A stretch of 64,000 nucleotides of DNA from Marinilabiliaceae bacterium UBA5488 (GTDB taxonomy: Bacteria > Bacteroidota > Bacteroidia > Bacteroidales > Marinilabiliaceae): the NCBI GenBank assembly GCA_002427105.1, contig DIPM01000036.1, positions 231,482 to 295,481 on the forward strand, written 5' to 3'. Of the stretch, positions 8,901 through 17,961 are shown piece by piece. The notes beneath the pieces were generated by a model that did not search any database, was not told the DNA's origin, and was given only the letters and a program-made list of their open reading frames with translations. The position numbers and the translations under genes were made by a program. Within the stretch, counting starts at the first letter, position 1, and every line of letters starts with the position of its first letter.

Positions 8901-11780
8901 TTATTTGCTTTTCAGGTGTTTGAATTCCGGTTCAAGTGTTAAGTACTGCCCTGTGTAGCTCTTTTTGTTTTTTGCTATATCTTCAGGTGTGCCGCAGGCA
9001 ATTATCTCGCCTCCTCTTTTGCCTCCTTCAGGCCCTATGTCGATAATGTAATCAGATACCTTAATCACGTCCAGATTATGTTCTATTACAATTACTGTAT
9101 TTCCCTTATCAACCAATTTGTGAAGTACATCAAGCAAAACGCGAATATCTTCAAAATGAAGGCCCGTAGTAGGCTCATCCAATATGTAAATGGTCTTGCC
9201 GGTATCTTTCTTTGTCAGTTCGGAGCTTAATTTTACGCGTTGCGATTCACCGCCCGACAAGGTGGTGGAGGATTGCCCGAGTTTGATATAGCCCAGTCCG
9301 ACCTGCTGCATCATTTTAACCTTTTGATGTATCTTAGGGATATTCTCAAAGAATTCCACGGCCTGATTTATGGTCATGTCAAGCACGTCGCTGATTGATT
9401 TTCCTTTGAAGCGTACCTCGAGGGTTTCGCGGTTGTAGCGTTTGCCGCCACATTCGAGGCATTCGACGGTTACGTCGGGTAAAAAGTTCATTTCAATAAT
9501 CTGCATGCCACCGCCCTTGCAGGTTTCGCATCGACCTCCCACGATGTTAAAGGAGAAACGACCGGGCTTATAGTCGCGTATTTTCGATTCAGGCAGCCCC
9601 GTGAACAGTTTTCTTATCTCATCAAACAACTTGGTGTAGGTAGCCGGGTTTGAGCGGGGAGTGCGGCCCAGGGGCGATTGGTCCACATCAACTACTTTGT
9701 CAACATGCTCCAGCCCGATAACTTTTTTATAGGGCAGAGCTTCTTGAACTCCGTTATATACGTGCTTGTTAAGTATGGGATACAGAGTTCCGTTAATAAG
9801 GGTTGACTTTCCGCTTCCCGACACTCCCGTTACGCAGATAAGTTTGCCTAAAGGGAATTTGACACTGATATTTTTTAAATTATTGCCTGTCGCACCAATT
9901 ATCTCGACTGTTTTGCCGTTGCCTTCCCGCCTTACAGACGGCATCCTGATTGCCTTTGTACCATTTAGGTAATCGGCAGTTAGAGACTTGGAGTTAATTA
10001 TTTGCAAGGGACTTCCCTGGCTTACTACTTGTCCACCATGGCGCCCTGCCATGGGCCCCATATCGATAACATGGTCGGCGGCCATCATCATGTCGCGGTC
10101 GTGTTCCACCACCAGTACCGAGTTGCCTGTGTCGCGCAGTTGTTTGAGCGAGTCCATCAGCCTGTGATTATCACGCTGATGGAGGCCTATTGAAGGTTCA
10201 TCAAGGATGTAGAGCACGTTAACCAACTGTGAGCCGATTTGAGTGGCTAGTCTTATTCTCTGGCTTTCTCCCCCCGAAAGAGTGGCGGCGCCGCGGTTCA
10301 GCGAGAGATACTCAAGTCCGACATTTATCATAAATCCGAGTCTTGAGCGTATTTCTTTCAATATTTCTGCAGCTATCAGCTTTTGTTTTTCGCTTAATCT
10401 ATCTTCCAGGCCTTCAAACCACTGGGCGAGCTCAGAGAGATCCAGCCGTGCAAGTTCTGCAATGTTTTTTCCATCTATCCTGTAATGCAGAGCTTCTTTG
10501 TTAAGGCGCATTCCCTTACATTCAGGGCATTGTGTTTCAGTGATATATTGCCCTGACCATCTTACTGCTTTTGCCCCTGCATCATTGTTTTGCTGATCAA
10601 AAATATATTTTATTACTCCTCCAAAGTTCATAAAGTAATTGGAGCTTGTTCCTAAAGGTGTGTTTTTTAAGGTTAAAGGCTCATTTGTCCCGTATAAAAT
10701 GGCATCAAGTGCTTCTTCCGGTATGTTTTCGATATTGCTCTTCAGTGAAAAACCATACTTCTCAGCCATGGCTTCCAACTGCCAGAAAATCAGGCTGTGA
10801 TGATATTTTCCCAAAGGGGCAATGCCGCCGCGGTAAATGCTAAGTTTGGGGTCGGGGATTATCTTCTCCATGTCGGCCTCGCTTATGGTGCCCAGGCCTT
10901 TGCACTTGGGACAAGCTCCCTGTGGTGAGTTGAAAGAGAAGGAGTGAGGTGCTGTTTCATTGTATGATATTCCGCTAACCGGGCACATAAGCATACGGCT
11001 GAAATAGCGGGCTTCATTTTTGTCCTTTTCAATTATCATTACAAGGTTGTTGCCCTGCTTCATCGCCAGCTTGATTGATTCTTCCAGCCGCTTACGCTCT
11101 TTAGGGTCAACCTTTAGTTTATCTATTACTACCTCGATAAAGTGGTTTTTGTAGCGATCGACCTTCATATTATGACGAATCTCGGTCAACTCGCCGTCAA
11201 CGCGTACATTGATATAGCCTTTGCGGCGTATTTGTTCAAAGAGTTCTTTGTAGTGACCCTTGCGACCCTTTATCATGGGCGCCAGGATATATATCTGCTT
11301 GCCGTCGTAGGCGGATAATATTTTATCGATGATTTGCGAGTCGGTCCATTTCACCATCTTCTCTCCCGAGACGTAAGAGAAGGCCTCGCCTGCCCGTGCG
11401 TATAGGAGCCTCAGGAAGTCATAAATCTCTGTTATGGTTCCGACGGTGGAGCGTGGATTTTTGCCTGTGGTTTTTTGCTCTATCGAGATAACAGGGCTAA
11501 GACCTGTTATCTTATCCACGTCGGGTCTTTCCATGCCGCCCAGAAACTGACGCGCATAAGCGGAAAATGTCTCTATATAACGCCTTTGCCCTTCTGCGTA
11601 GATAGTGTCGAAAGCAAGCGATGACTTTCCGCTTCCGCTTAATCCGGTAATAACTACCAATTTATTGCGTGGAATAGAAAGGTCAATATTTTTTAAGTTG
11701 TGAATGCGCGCGCCAAATATATCAATCTGCGCTGCCTCAGACACTTCCCAGTCTGTACTTGATACTGCTCCCTCTTGCAT
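8901..11780 (-). CDS. uvrA: Excinuclease ABC subunit A
   Basis: DNA damage-recognition ATPase of nucleotide excision repair; works as a dimer with UvrB. Length 959 residues. Seen: first Walker A GLSGSGKS (46-53), the DNA-interacting QKTTGKNPRSTVGT region, first signature LSGGESQRIRLA, second Walker A GVSGSGKS near 653, second signature LSGGESQRVKL, and an intact Cys-pair zinc module (CETCKGG ... CLECGG) in the second half. In the first half the usual CPxC pair reads CPVS near residue 262, so one zinc ligand is missing there, while the partner CPKC is kept. The start has a strong Shine-Dalgarno sequence, GGGAGGA, eight bases upstream, rare in this phylum. Confidence 0.97.
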   Translation of the reverse strand: MQEGAVSSTDWEVSEAAQIDIFGARIHNLKNIDLSIPRNKLVVITGLSGSGKSSLAFDTIYAEGQRRYIETFSAYARQFLGGMERPDVDKITGLSPVISIEQKTTGKNPRSTVGTITEIYDFLRLLYARAGEAFSYVSGEKMVKWTDSQIIDKILSAYDGKQIYILAPMIKGRKGHYKELFEQIRRKGYINVRVDGELTEIRHNMKVDRYKNHFIEVVIDKLKVDPKERKRLEESIKLAMKQGNNLVMIIEKDKNEARYFSRMLMCPVSGISYNETAPHSFSFNSPQGACPKCKGLGTISEADMEKIIPDPKLSIYRGGIAPLGKYHHSLIFWQLEAMAEKYGFSLKSNIENIPEEALDAILYGTNEPLTLKNTPLGTSSNYFMNFGGVIKYIFDQQNNDAGAKAVRWSGQYITETQCPECKGMRLNKEALHYRIDGKNIAELARLDLSELAQWFEGLEDRLSEKQKLIAAEILKEIRSRLGFMINVGLEYLSLNRGAATLSGGESQRIRLATQIGSQLVNVLYILDEPSIGLHQRDNHRLMDSLKQLRDTGNSVLVVEHDRDMMMAADHVIDMGPMAGRHGGQVVSQGSPLQIINSKSLTADYLNGTKAIRMPSVRREGNGKTVEIIGATGNNLKNISVKFPLGKLICVTGVSGSGKSTLINGTLYPILNKHVYNGVQEALPYKKVIGLEHVDKVVDVDQSPLGRTPRSNPATYTKLFDEIRKLFTGLPESKIRDYKPGRFSFNIVGGRCETCKGGGMQIIEMNFLPDVTVECLECGGKRYNRETLEVRFKGKSISDVLDMTINQAVEFFENIPKIHQKVKMMQQVGLGYIKLGQSSTTLSGGESQRVKLSSELTKKDTGKTIYILDEPTTGLHFEDIRVLLDVLHKLVDKGNTVIVIEHNLDVIKVSDYIIDIGPEGGKRGGEIIACGTPEDIAKNKKSYTGQYLTLEPEFKHLKSK

Positions 11781-11857
11781 AGTTGTCCTCCCGGCAAATA
11801 ATAATTTGCAAAGATAAATATAAAAGTTGAGTCAGACGGAAGTCGGAAGCTTATCTC

Positions 11858-12823
11858 TTACTGTTTTACTTCAAAGGCTCCCGGTTTAGGAATCTTGAGG
11901 GTATATGATTTGCCTGCAGGATTGCTTAATGAAGTTTCACGAAGCCAGGGATTCAAATCTTTCAGCTCGCGATATGTAGTTCCATTGGCTATGGCAAAGT
12001 CTGCAAAGTCGGGTATCGGTTCACTGACCACAAGCGTATCAGTTTCAATTACAGGGTATAAATCATTTTGTTCAAGTTTGAAGCCGAAATCTCCGGGGCT
12101 AGAAACTATCTCTTTCATAGCCAGTAATCTGAAAATATATCTACCGGTCTCTTCAGTTAGGAGAAGATCATAGTAATTAGTGGTTTTTTGGCGTTCAATC
12201 TGCCTGTCCATACCCCTCTGGCCTGCATTGTAGGATGCAGCAGCCATTGTCCAGGAACCGAAACGCTCATAGGCCTTCTTCAGGTAGCGGCAAGCGGCGA
12301 TGGTAGCTTTTTCAATATGGTAACGTTCGTCAATCTCTTTGCTTACTTCCAAGCCATAATCGCCTGCTGCTCCTGCCATGAACTGCCACACTCCAACTGC
12401 GCCGGCCGGTGAAACAGCTCTTTCCTGAAAGCCGCTCTCTATCATAGGGAGATATTTAAAGTCGTCGGGCACACCCTCTTCCTTCAAAATAGGTTCAATT
12501 ACAGGGAAGTATCTGTTAGCTTTTTTGATAAGCAGCAAAGTGGATGATTGCCAATAAGTGTTGACCAATAACTCCCGATCGTAACTCTCCCTGACGTATG
12601 TTTTGTGTAAAGGAACCTTTTCGCCTGCAAAATTTAGATTTCTGGGAATAGGCAGGGCATGTATGCTGTAATTCTCGAGAAACAAATCAACATCACGTTC
12701 TTCGTCAGCACGCTGCCCTGGTACTGAGGAGCTGACAAATAAATTGAAAACCATAAAGGCTGCAAGCAGGACGGTAGAAATGGGAAGGCTTTGTATAGAG
12801 CTGATTTTGAACTTGTTATTCAT
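11858..12823 (-). CDS. Membrane-anchored lytic transglycosylase (GH23, MltD-like)
   Basis: A 321-residue peptidoglycan-cleaving enzyme that produces 1,6-anhydromuropeptides. An N-terminal hydrophobic stretch (about residues 12-33) is a signal peptide or anchor, so the protein acts in the periplasm. The SLT/GH23 domain has the catalytic glutamate at E129 in MIESGFQERAVSPAGAVGVWQFM-type context (ESG motif, then GAVGVWQFM), and the AAASYNAGQRG motif near residue 205. The C-terminal 90 residues resemble a degenerate LysM-like wall-binding segment (NGTTYRELKDLNPWLRE). It is tandem with uvrA, 77 bases apart, and divergent from the pseudouridine synthase gene. Confidence 0.88.
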   Translation of the reverse strand: MNNKFKISSIQSLPISTVLLAAFMVFNLFVSSSVPGQRADEERDVDLFLENYSIHALPIPRNLNFAGEKVPLHKTYVRESYDRELLVNTYWQSSTLLLIKKANRYFPVIEPILKEEGVPDDFKYLPMIESGFQERAVSPAGAVGVWQFMAGAAGDYGLEVSKEIDERYHIEKATIAACRYLKKAYERFGSWTMAAASYNAGQRGMDRQIERQKTTNYYDLLLTEETGRYIFRLLAMKEIVSSPGDFGFKLEQNDLYPVIETDTLVVSEPIPDFADFAIANGTTYRELKDLNPWLRETSLSNPAGKSYTLKIPKPGAFEVKQ

Positions 12824-12944
12824 ATTTTTTGATGACTGAGGTAAATACTATATCGAAAGCAAAAGCTTTAATGCTGCTACGTTTTCAATCTCCGGATGTT
12901 ACAAAAACTAATCCACTTATGAGGCGGATAAGGATTCAATTACT

Positions 12945-12952
12945 TAATTTTG
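12945..12952 (+). promoter_or_regulatory. -7 promoter element for the RluF-type gene
   Basis: TAATTTTG matches TAnnTTTG and lies 42 bases before the start codon at 12995. No clear TTTG is seen at -33. An oppositely oriented CAAATATA at 12956-12963 (TATATTTG on the minus strand) could serve the divergent transglycosylase gene. Confidence 0.4.
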
Positions 12953-12994
12953 CTCCAAATATAAGGATAGAAATTCATACACTGCAAGTAAGAA

Positions 12995-13723
12995 ATGGAC
13001 AAGGCTGAAGGCATTAGGGTAAATAAATATCTGAGTGAAGCAGGATATTGCTCCAGACGTAAAGCCGACCAGCTTATTGATGAAGGAAGGATTACGATAA
13101 ACGGCAAACGCCCCGAAAAGGGCGCCAAGGTGAGCCCGGATGATGAAATCAAGGTTGACGGTCGCCTCATTGGAGAGCCGCTTGAGAAGCACGTTTATAT
13201 AGCGTTTAATAAGCCGGTTGGAATCGTTAGCACTACTGATACAAAGGGAGAGAAGGACAATATTATTGATTATATAGCACATCCCAAACGTATATTTCCA
13301 ATCGGGCGATTGGATAAAGCCAGTGAAGGCTTGATTTTGCTTACCAGCGACGGGGATATAGTTAATAAGGTTCTGCGCGCCGGCAACAATCACAGCAAGG
13401 AATATATAGTTACGGTGGATAAGCCTATTACAGCAGAGTTTATCAGGAGGATGGGGTCAGGGCTGCCAATACTAAATACAGTTACTCTGAAATGTGAGAT
13501 CGAGAAGTTGGACCGCGAGAGCTTCAGAATAGTGCTCAAACAAGGTCTTAACAGACAGATTCGCAGGATGTGTGCCTATCTGGGATATGAAGTGAAAACT
13601 CTCAAGCGGGTGCGCGTGATGAATATCCACCTTGATATGCCCCCCGGTAAGTGGCGTAATCTAAGCGAGCAGGAGCTTGCCGAATTATTGCGCCTAACCG
13701 CGGGATCCTCAAAAACCTATTGA
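12995..13723 (+). CDS. rluF: rRNA pseudouridine synthase, RluF type
   Basis: Isomerises specific uridines in 23S rRNA. The 242-residue protein has an N-terminal S4 RNA-binding domain (residues 6-60, IRVNKYLSEAGYCSRRKADQ in form) and a RsuA-family catalytic domain with the nucleophilic aspartate D107 in FPIGRLDKASEGLILLTSDGD. The C-terminal GLNRQIRRMCAYLGYEV and LKRVRVMNIHL segments fit the RluF/RluB/RluE branch; RluF is my best guess because the AGNNHSKEYIVTVDKP segment is typical of Bacteroidota proteins annotated so. The target uridine cannot be read from sequence. Confidence 0.85.
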   Translation: MDKAEGIRVNKYLSEAGYCSRRKADQLIDEGRITINGKRPEKGAKVSPDDEIKVDGRLIGEPLEKHVYIAFNKPVGIVSTTDTKGEKDNIIDYIAHPKRIFPIGRLDKASEGLILLTSDGDIVNKVLRAGNNHSKEYIVTVDKPITAEFIRRMGSGLPILNTVTLKCEIEKLDRESFRIVLKQGLNRQIRRMCAYLGYEVKTLKRVRVMNIHLDMPPGKWRNLSEQELAELLRLTAGSSKTY

Positions 13724-13831
13724 TGGATATTGCCTAAATTCACTTCAGGGTTAAAAAAGGTATCTGCAATTTTATAGTCACACCAATCCCGAAGGAATAA
13801 GCTGATTTTAGCATTTTAGTATATATCATAT

Positions 13832-13990
13832 CACTGTTGTCCGGTAGAAGCGATTAGATTCCTCGCAAAGCTCGGAATGACATTGCCGTTGGGGGTTTAA
13901 AGGTTGGAGGGGGTTGGCGGCTTAGCCGCCAACCCCCTCCAACAAGTTAATTTTTGATTGTGATTTCGAGCGAAGCGAGAAATCTTAACG
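13832..13990. repeat. REP/MITE-like intergenic repeat with a 19-bp perfect hairpin
   Basis: Between convergent genes lie three parts. First, CACTGTTGTCCGGTAGAAG followed by GCGATTAGATTCCTCGC (13832-13867), related to the element at 48837-48919. Second, a perfect 19-base stem around TTA (13903-13943). Third, GATTTCGAGCGAAGCGAG near 13963, which is the inverted form of the CTCGCTTCGCTCGGAAT core. The hairpin lacks a T-run but is very stable and probably blocks readthrough from either side. The 280-base gap holds no gene. Confidence 0.7.
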
Positions 13991-14003
13991 CTAAACGCTT
14001 GAC

Positions 14004-15374
14004 TTAGTTTGTTGTTGAGATTACAAAATAATCCCATGCTTCAAGTTCAAAGTTATTCAGAGGTAAAGAGATTAGCTCCTTGCTGAAGTAATCGTAGTAT
14101 TCACCTTCCATGCCCGGATCGGCAGTCAGCACTATGGCCTGGGCAGATAGATTGAACACGGCGAGAACCTTGTTGTCTTCCATAGTACGAGTAAACATAA
14201 GTACTTCTTTTGGGGCATTAGTAGTGACGATTTCCATCTTGCCTCCGGCCGAGCCGTTCCATAGGGCTTTGTTGCTCTTTTTCAGAGTGATAAGTTCTTC
14301 ATAGAATTCTGTCATTGACATATTGCTCCAGTCAATAGTGTCCTTCTCGAAGAATTCGAGGCGTTTATTCAATCCTGCCTCTTGTCCGCTATAAATCAAA
14401 GGCATGCCTTCTACCATAAAAGTCAGAGCTGCCATTGTTGGGTAGGCATCAGCCATGCGCTCTTGTACGGTTCCATTCCAGGAGTTTTCGTCGTGGTTAG
14501 TTGTAAACTGCATCGGCCATGCTCCCACGGGCATGGTGGTGTTCAGGCTTTCAAAATAGGGAAGCATATCACTTACCGTTTCTTCTCCACGGGCTATTTT
14601 GTTAAGATGGTGATGGAAAACCCAACTGTAGTTGCTGTTGAATGCGTTTAGCAAAAGATCAGTTTCAGTTTCATCTTCTGCCAGCATAAAAACCGGTTTT
14701 ATAGAATCCAGAGAAGTTCTGACATCATTCCAGAAGTCAACCGGCACCATGCCTGCAACGTCGCATCTGTAACCATCAATATCGGCCTCCCGCACCCAGA
14801 ATTGCATAGCATCCTTCATGGCGGCTCTCAATTCAGTATTTTCGTAATCAAGCTGAGCCACATCACTCCAGTCGAAAGGGCCAAACATCATTCCGGTTGA
14901 ATCTTTGGCATACCAGTCAGGATGCTCGGCGGCCCATGCATTATCCCATGCGCTGTGGTTGGCCACCCAGTCGATAATAACCTTCATATCCAGGTCATGA
15001 GCTTTTGCAACAAGGGCTTTGAAGTCATCAAAAGTTCCGAATTCGGGGTTTACTCCTTTATAGTCTTTTACTGAATAATAAGAGCCAAGTGTGCCTTTGC
15101 GGTTTAACTCACCAATTGGATGTATAGGCATAAACCAGAGTATGTCAACTCCAAGTTCCTGCAAGCGGGGCAAGTGTTCGGCAAAGGCTGTAAAGCTACC
15201 TTCCGGAGTGTATTGTCTGATGTTCACTTCGTAGATTACCGCATCCTTTGCCCATTCGGCAACGGCAGTTTGACTAAGTGCTGCCTTAGTTTCAGATTTG
15301 TTTTGCCCTGTTTGGCATGAAGCGAAAATTAGAACTGCAAAACCAAGTAAAATTGGGGATTTTAATAGTTTCAT
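14004..15374 (-). CDS. Lipoprotein alpha-amylase family enzyme (GH13)
   Basis: A 456-residue glycoside hydrolase of family 13 acting on alpha-glucans. It has a lipoprotein signal with lipobox LIFASC (Cys20), so the mature enzyme should be membrane-anchored on the periplasmic or outer-membrane side. The catalytic triad is visible: nucleophile D205 in DGYRCDVAG, acid/base E233 in FMLAEDE, and D295 in FTTNHDEN. The (beta/alpha)8 barrel starts at about residue 45 (AVIYEVNIRQYTPEGSF) and a short beta C-domain closes it. It is the last gene of the minus-strand maltodextrin arm, 31 bases after the GH31 gene. The exact specificity (amylase or maltogenic) is not decided. Confidence 0.92.
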   Translation of the reverse strand: MKLLKSPILLGFAVLIFASCQTGQNKSETKAALSQTAVAEWAKDAVIYEVNIRQYTPEGSFTAFAEHLPRLQELGVDILWFMPIHPIGELNRKGTLGSYYSVKDYKGVNPEFGTFDDFKALVAKAHDLDMKVIIDWVANHSAWDNAWAAEHPDWYAKDSTGMMFGPFDWSDVAQLDYENTELRAAMKDAMQFWVREADIDGYRCDVAGMVPVDFWNDVRTSLDSIKPVFMLAEDETETDLLLNAFNSNYSWVFHHHLNKIARGEETVSDMLPYFESLNTTMPVGAWPMQFTTNHDENSWNGTVQERMADAYPTMAALTFMVEGMPLIYSGQEAGLNKRLEFFEKDTIDWSNMSMTEFYEELITLKKSNKALWNGSAGGKMEIVTTNAPKEVLMFTRTMEDNKVLAVFNLSAQAIVLTADPGMEGEYYDYFSKELISLPLNNFELEAWDYFVISTTN

Positions 15375-15405
15375 TGATTTCTGTTTAAATGATTAAATTA
15401 AATGA

Positions 15406-17817
15406 TTATTTGATTTTTATATTAACAGGGGCAGAGCCCATGGTGAATTTAACCTGAACCTGTTTATCTTTTGGAATATAGCGAAATTCTACACCTTTGC
15501 CGTCAACTCTGACGTTCTCGGGTCGGCCCGGCAGGTTTTTAACCAGTAATTCTATTTCACGACGACCCGGCCTAAGTAAATAGACGCCATCGTTATGCGA
15601 AATGTCAATGGAAAGCTCTTTGTCAGAGTTTTGAGCGCTAAAGGAAAAAAGTTGGTAGTTTCCTTTTTTAATTGCATCCGGACTTTTCCCGTCGTCAAGA
15701 TAAAGTTCGCCTGAAGCCTGTGTTACGTCATTATGATAATAAAATGTAATGGTCAAATTATCTGTTTGAATTAGGGGTAGCGAGGTCTGAGCTTTTATTG
15801 TAGGAATAAAACTGCCGGCTTTGACAAATACGGGTATTTTGCTTATAGGAGCTCCTGCTTCAATGGTGCGCCCTCCATAGTATTCTTCACCTGTAAAGAA
15901 ATCAAGCCAGGTGCCTATGGGCAAATCAACGCGACGGGAGTTTGCTCCCGCCTCCAGAATAGGGGCTACCAAAAGGTTGTCCCCAAAATAGTACATGTCA
16001 TATTTATCTAATAAATAGTCGTCGTCTTGCTCATACATAAGCGGTCTGACAAGAGGCTTCCCATGTACCGTTTGCTGATAGGCCATGGTGTAAATATAGG
16101 GAATCAACTCGTAGCGCAGATTTAGCAGATTACGCACTATCTTTCGGGTTTCTTCGCTATAGTAAATAGGTTCGGTAGGATGTTTGTCGCCGTGTGGACG
16201 AAAAATAGGGGAGAATACTCCCAGCTGAACCCATCGTGTATATAGTTCTTCGTTAAACACTCCTTCTGCATAGCCGCCTACATCAGAGTGCATATATGGA
16301 ATGCCCGACATAGACATGGTTAGCATAATGGGTAATTGAGCCTTAAGACCGGCCCATGATCTTTTTACATCGCCCGAGCGCGGGAAGGTTGAGTAGCGTT
16401 GGGTGCCGGCATAGCCTGATCTGATAAGGTTAAATACACGTTGATTGGGATAATTCTTCCTGTAGAAGCTGCTGGTAGTTTTAGCCCAGGTATGGCCATA
16501 TAAGTTGTTCAGGTTCTTGCCCGATCCTGCTTTGTATTTGATGCCGGCCGGGTGTTTCTCCGGTTCGCCTAAATCGCTCCACCATCCGGCGATTCCCTGG
16601 TCTATAAGTGGTTTATGTTTTTGCATAAACCAATCGGCTGCTTTAGCATCAAAAATATCGATAATGGATGCCGGGCCAAACCAGAAATCATCGATTAAGA
16701 ATGAATTATTAGCAGAGTCAGTAGCAAAAAAGCCTAAAGAATCTGCCTCATGGTAATTTTCGGAGGATTTAAGTATATATGGCTGGGTAATTAAGACAGT
16801 ATTAACATTTTTGCTGTTGAAATTATTAATCATATCAGTTGGTTTGGGCCAGTTGCTTTGTTCCCAGCTCAGGTTTCCCATCCTGAAGTCGCCGATTCCT
16901 TTCCCGTACCAATATAAATCGAGCAAAATAGCGTCAAGAGGAAACTTGTCTTTGATAATAGAATCGACAACGTTGCTTGCATGAGTCTGAGACAGGTATC
17001 CATATTTGCTTTGCAGGTTGCCAAGAGCCCACAGGGGAGGCAGGGGTTGAGTGCCTGTAAGAGTGGTGTATTCCTTAAGAAGGGCCTTGTAGTCGGGACC
17101 TGTCATCAGATAAAGGTTAAAGGCTTTCTCTTCTGATTCTATTCTGAATCTGTTGCGATTAGTGAAGCCTATGTCGGCAACGGCCTTTTGAGGGGCATCA
17201 AAAAAGACCATAAACTTTTTGGATGAATAGAATATGGGTAAGGAATAGTTAAGTATCTCTGCTCCCCATTCATAGCCCCAGTTGGCTTCGTTATTTAATG
17301 AAAGACGTTTGCCCCTGCGATTCATTTCTATCGCACGCGCTCCTCCGCCGAGGATTTTGTCGCGCAGGTCGAGGCGAAAATTAACACCTGTTGTTTCGTT
17401 GATGCTAAAAGGGCCGGTTATAATAGCTTGTTCATTATTGGAGCCGGTTGAGACATGTATTTCAAAAGGAGCTTTCTTTATAGAAAAGTACATATTGCCC
17501 ATTCTGACATCTAATGATTCGGTAGTATTTCGTATTATTATAGGATTCACGATGGGTTTAGCAATCAGCGCGTCGCTGGGCTTGATAAAGATTGAATCGC
17601 TGGCATACGAAATCTCAAGAGACTTGGCAGCTATGGTTTGTATTCTGAGGAATCCATCTGACGTTTTGAGCACAATGTTTTCAGGATTCTGATAATAGCG
17701 CAAAAGCTGAACGTTGTTTCCGATTTCCGTGGTTTCCCCACTAAGAGGAGCCACGGAAATCAAGAAAACAAACAGGGGGACTAAAAACCTGGATTTACAC
17801 GTGGAAATAGGGTTCAT
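15406..17817 (-). CDS. Secreted GH31 alpha-glucosidase
   Basis: An 803-residue family 31 glycoside hydrolase, probably releasing glucose from the non-reducing ends of malto-oligosaccharides in the periplasm. Residues 1-28 form a signal peptide ending near the SGETTE segment. Domain order: N-terminal beta-sandwich (galactose-mutarotase-like) to about 245, catalytic barrel to about 600, then distal beta domains. The nucleophile Asp is in GWWSDLGEP near residue 415, and the acid/base Asp in PRSGDVKRSW near 482; HSDVGGY follows. In Bacteroides the equivalent Sus step is done by a GH97 (SusB), so this locus uses a different family. A transglucosylase activity cannot be excluded. Confidence 0.92.
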   Translation of the reverse strand: MNPISTCKSRFLVPLFVFLISVAPLSGETTEIGNNVQLLRYYQNPENIVLKTSDGFLRIQTIAAKSLEISYASDSIFIKPSDALIAKPIVNPIIIRNTTESLDVRMGNMYFSIKKAPFEIHVSTGSNNEQAIITGPFSINETTGVNFRLDLRDKILGGGARAIEMNRRGKRLSLNNEANWGYEWGAEILNYSLPIFYSSKKFMVFFDAPQKAVADIGFTNRNRFRIESEEKAFNLYLMTGPDYKALLKEYTTLTGTQPLPPLWALGNLQSKYGYLSQTHASNVVDSIIKDKFPLDAILLDLYWYGKGIGDFRMGNLSWEQSNWPKPTDMINNFNSKNVNTVLITQPYILKSSENYHEADSLGFFATDSANNSFLIDDFWFGPASIIDIFDAKAADWFMQKHKPLIDQGIAGWWSDLGEPEKHPAGIKYKAGSGKNLNNLYGHTWAKTTSSFYRKNYPNQRVFNLIRSGYAGTQRYSTFPRSGDVKRSWAGLKAQLPIMLTMSMSGIPYMHSDVGGYAEGVFNEELYTRWVQLGVFSPIFRPHGDKHPTEPIYYSEETRKIVRNLLNLRYELIPYIYTMAYQQTVHGKPLVRPLMYEQDDDYLLDKYDMYYFGDNLLVAPILEAGANSRRVDLPIGTWLDFFTGEEYYGGRTIEAGAPISKIPVFVKAGSFIPTIKAQTSLPLIQTDNLTITFYYHNDVTQASGELYLDDGKSPDAIKKGNYQLFSFSAQNSDKELSIDISHNDGVYLLRPGRREIELLVKNLPGRPENVRVDGKGVEFRYIPKDKQVQVKFTMGSAPVNIKIK

Positions 17818-17854
17818 GCTTCTTGATTTAGTGGTTGATTTCTATTTTAACATA

Positions 17855-17862
17855 CAAAAATA
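17855..17862 (-). promoter_or_regulatory. Possible internal -7 element before the GH31 gene
   Basis: CAAAAATA on the plus strand reads TATTTTTG on the minus strand, matching TAnnTTTG, 38 bases upstream of the GH31 start. No clear -33 box is visible. The 144-base gap here is the only large one within the minus-strand operon, so GH31 and the lipoprotein GH13 may be independently transcribed. Confidence 0.35.
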
Positions 17863-17961
17863 GTGCTGTAAATTGAAATTTCCCTCTAAATTAGCTATTT
17901 TCACGCGTTATCCATGAAAAAACGGATTTAGTTCTTTAAAAATCTCGATTTGGACAGCATT

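Noticed and set aside
13903..13943. Simple Rho-independent terminator
   Set aside because: The stem is perfect but no T-run follows on either strand, and it is embedded in repeat sequence; a repeat element is the better description.
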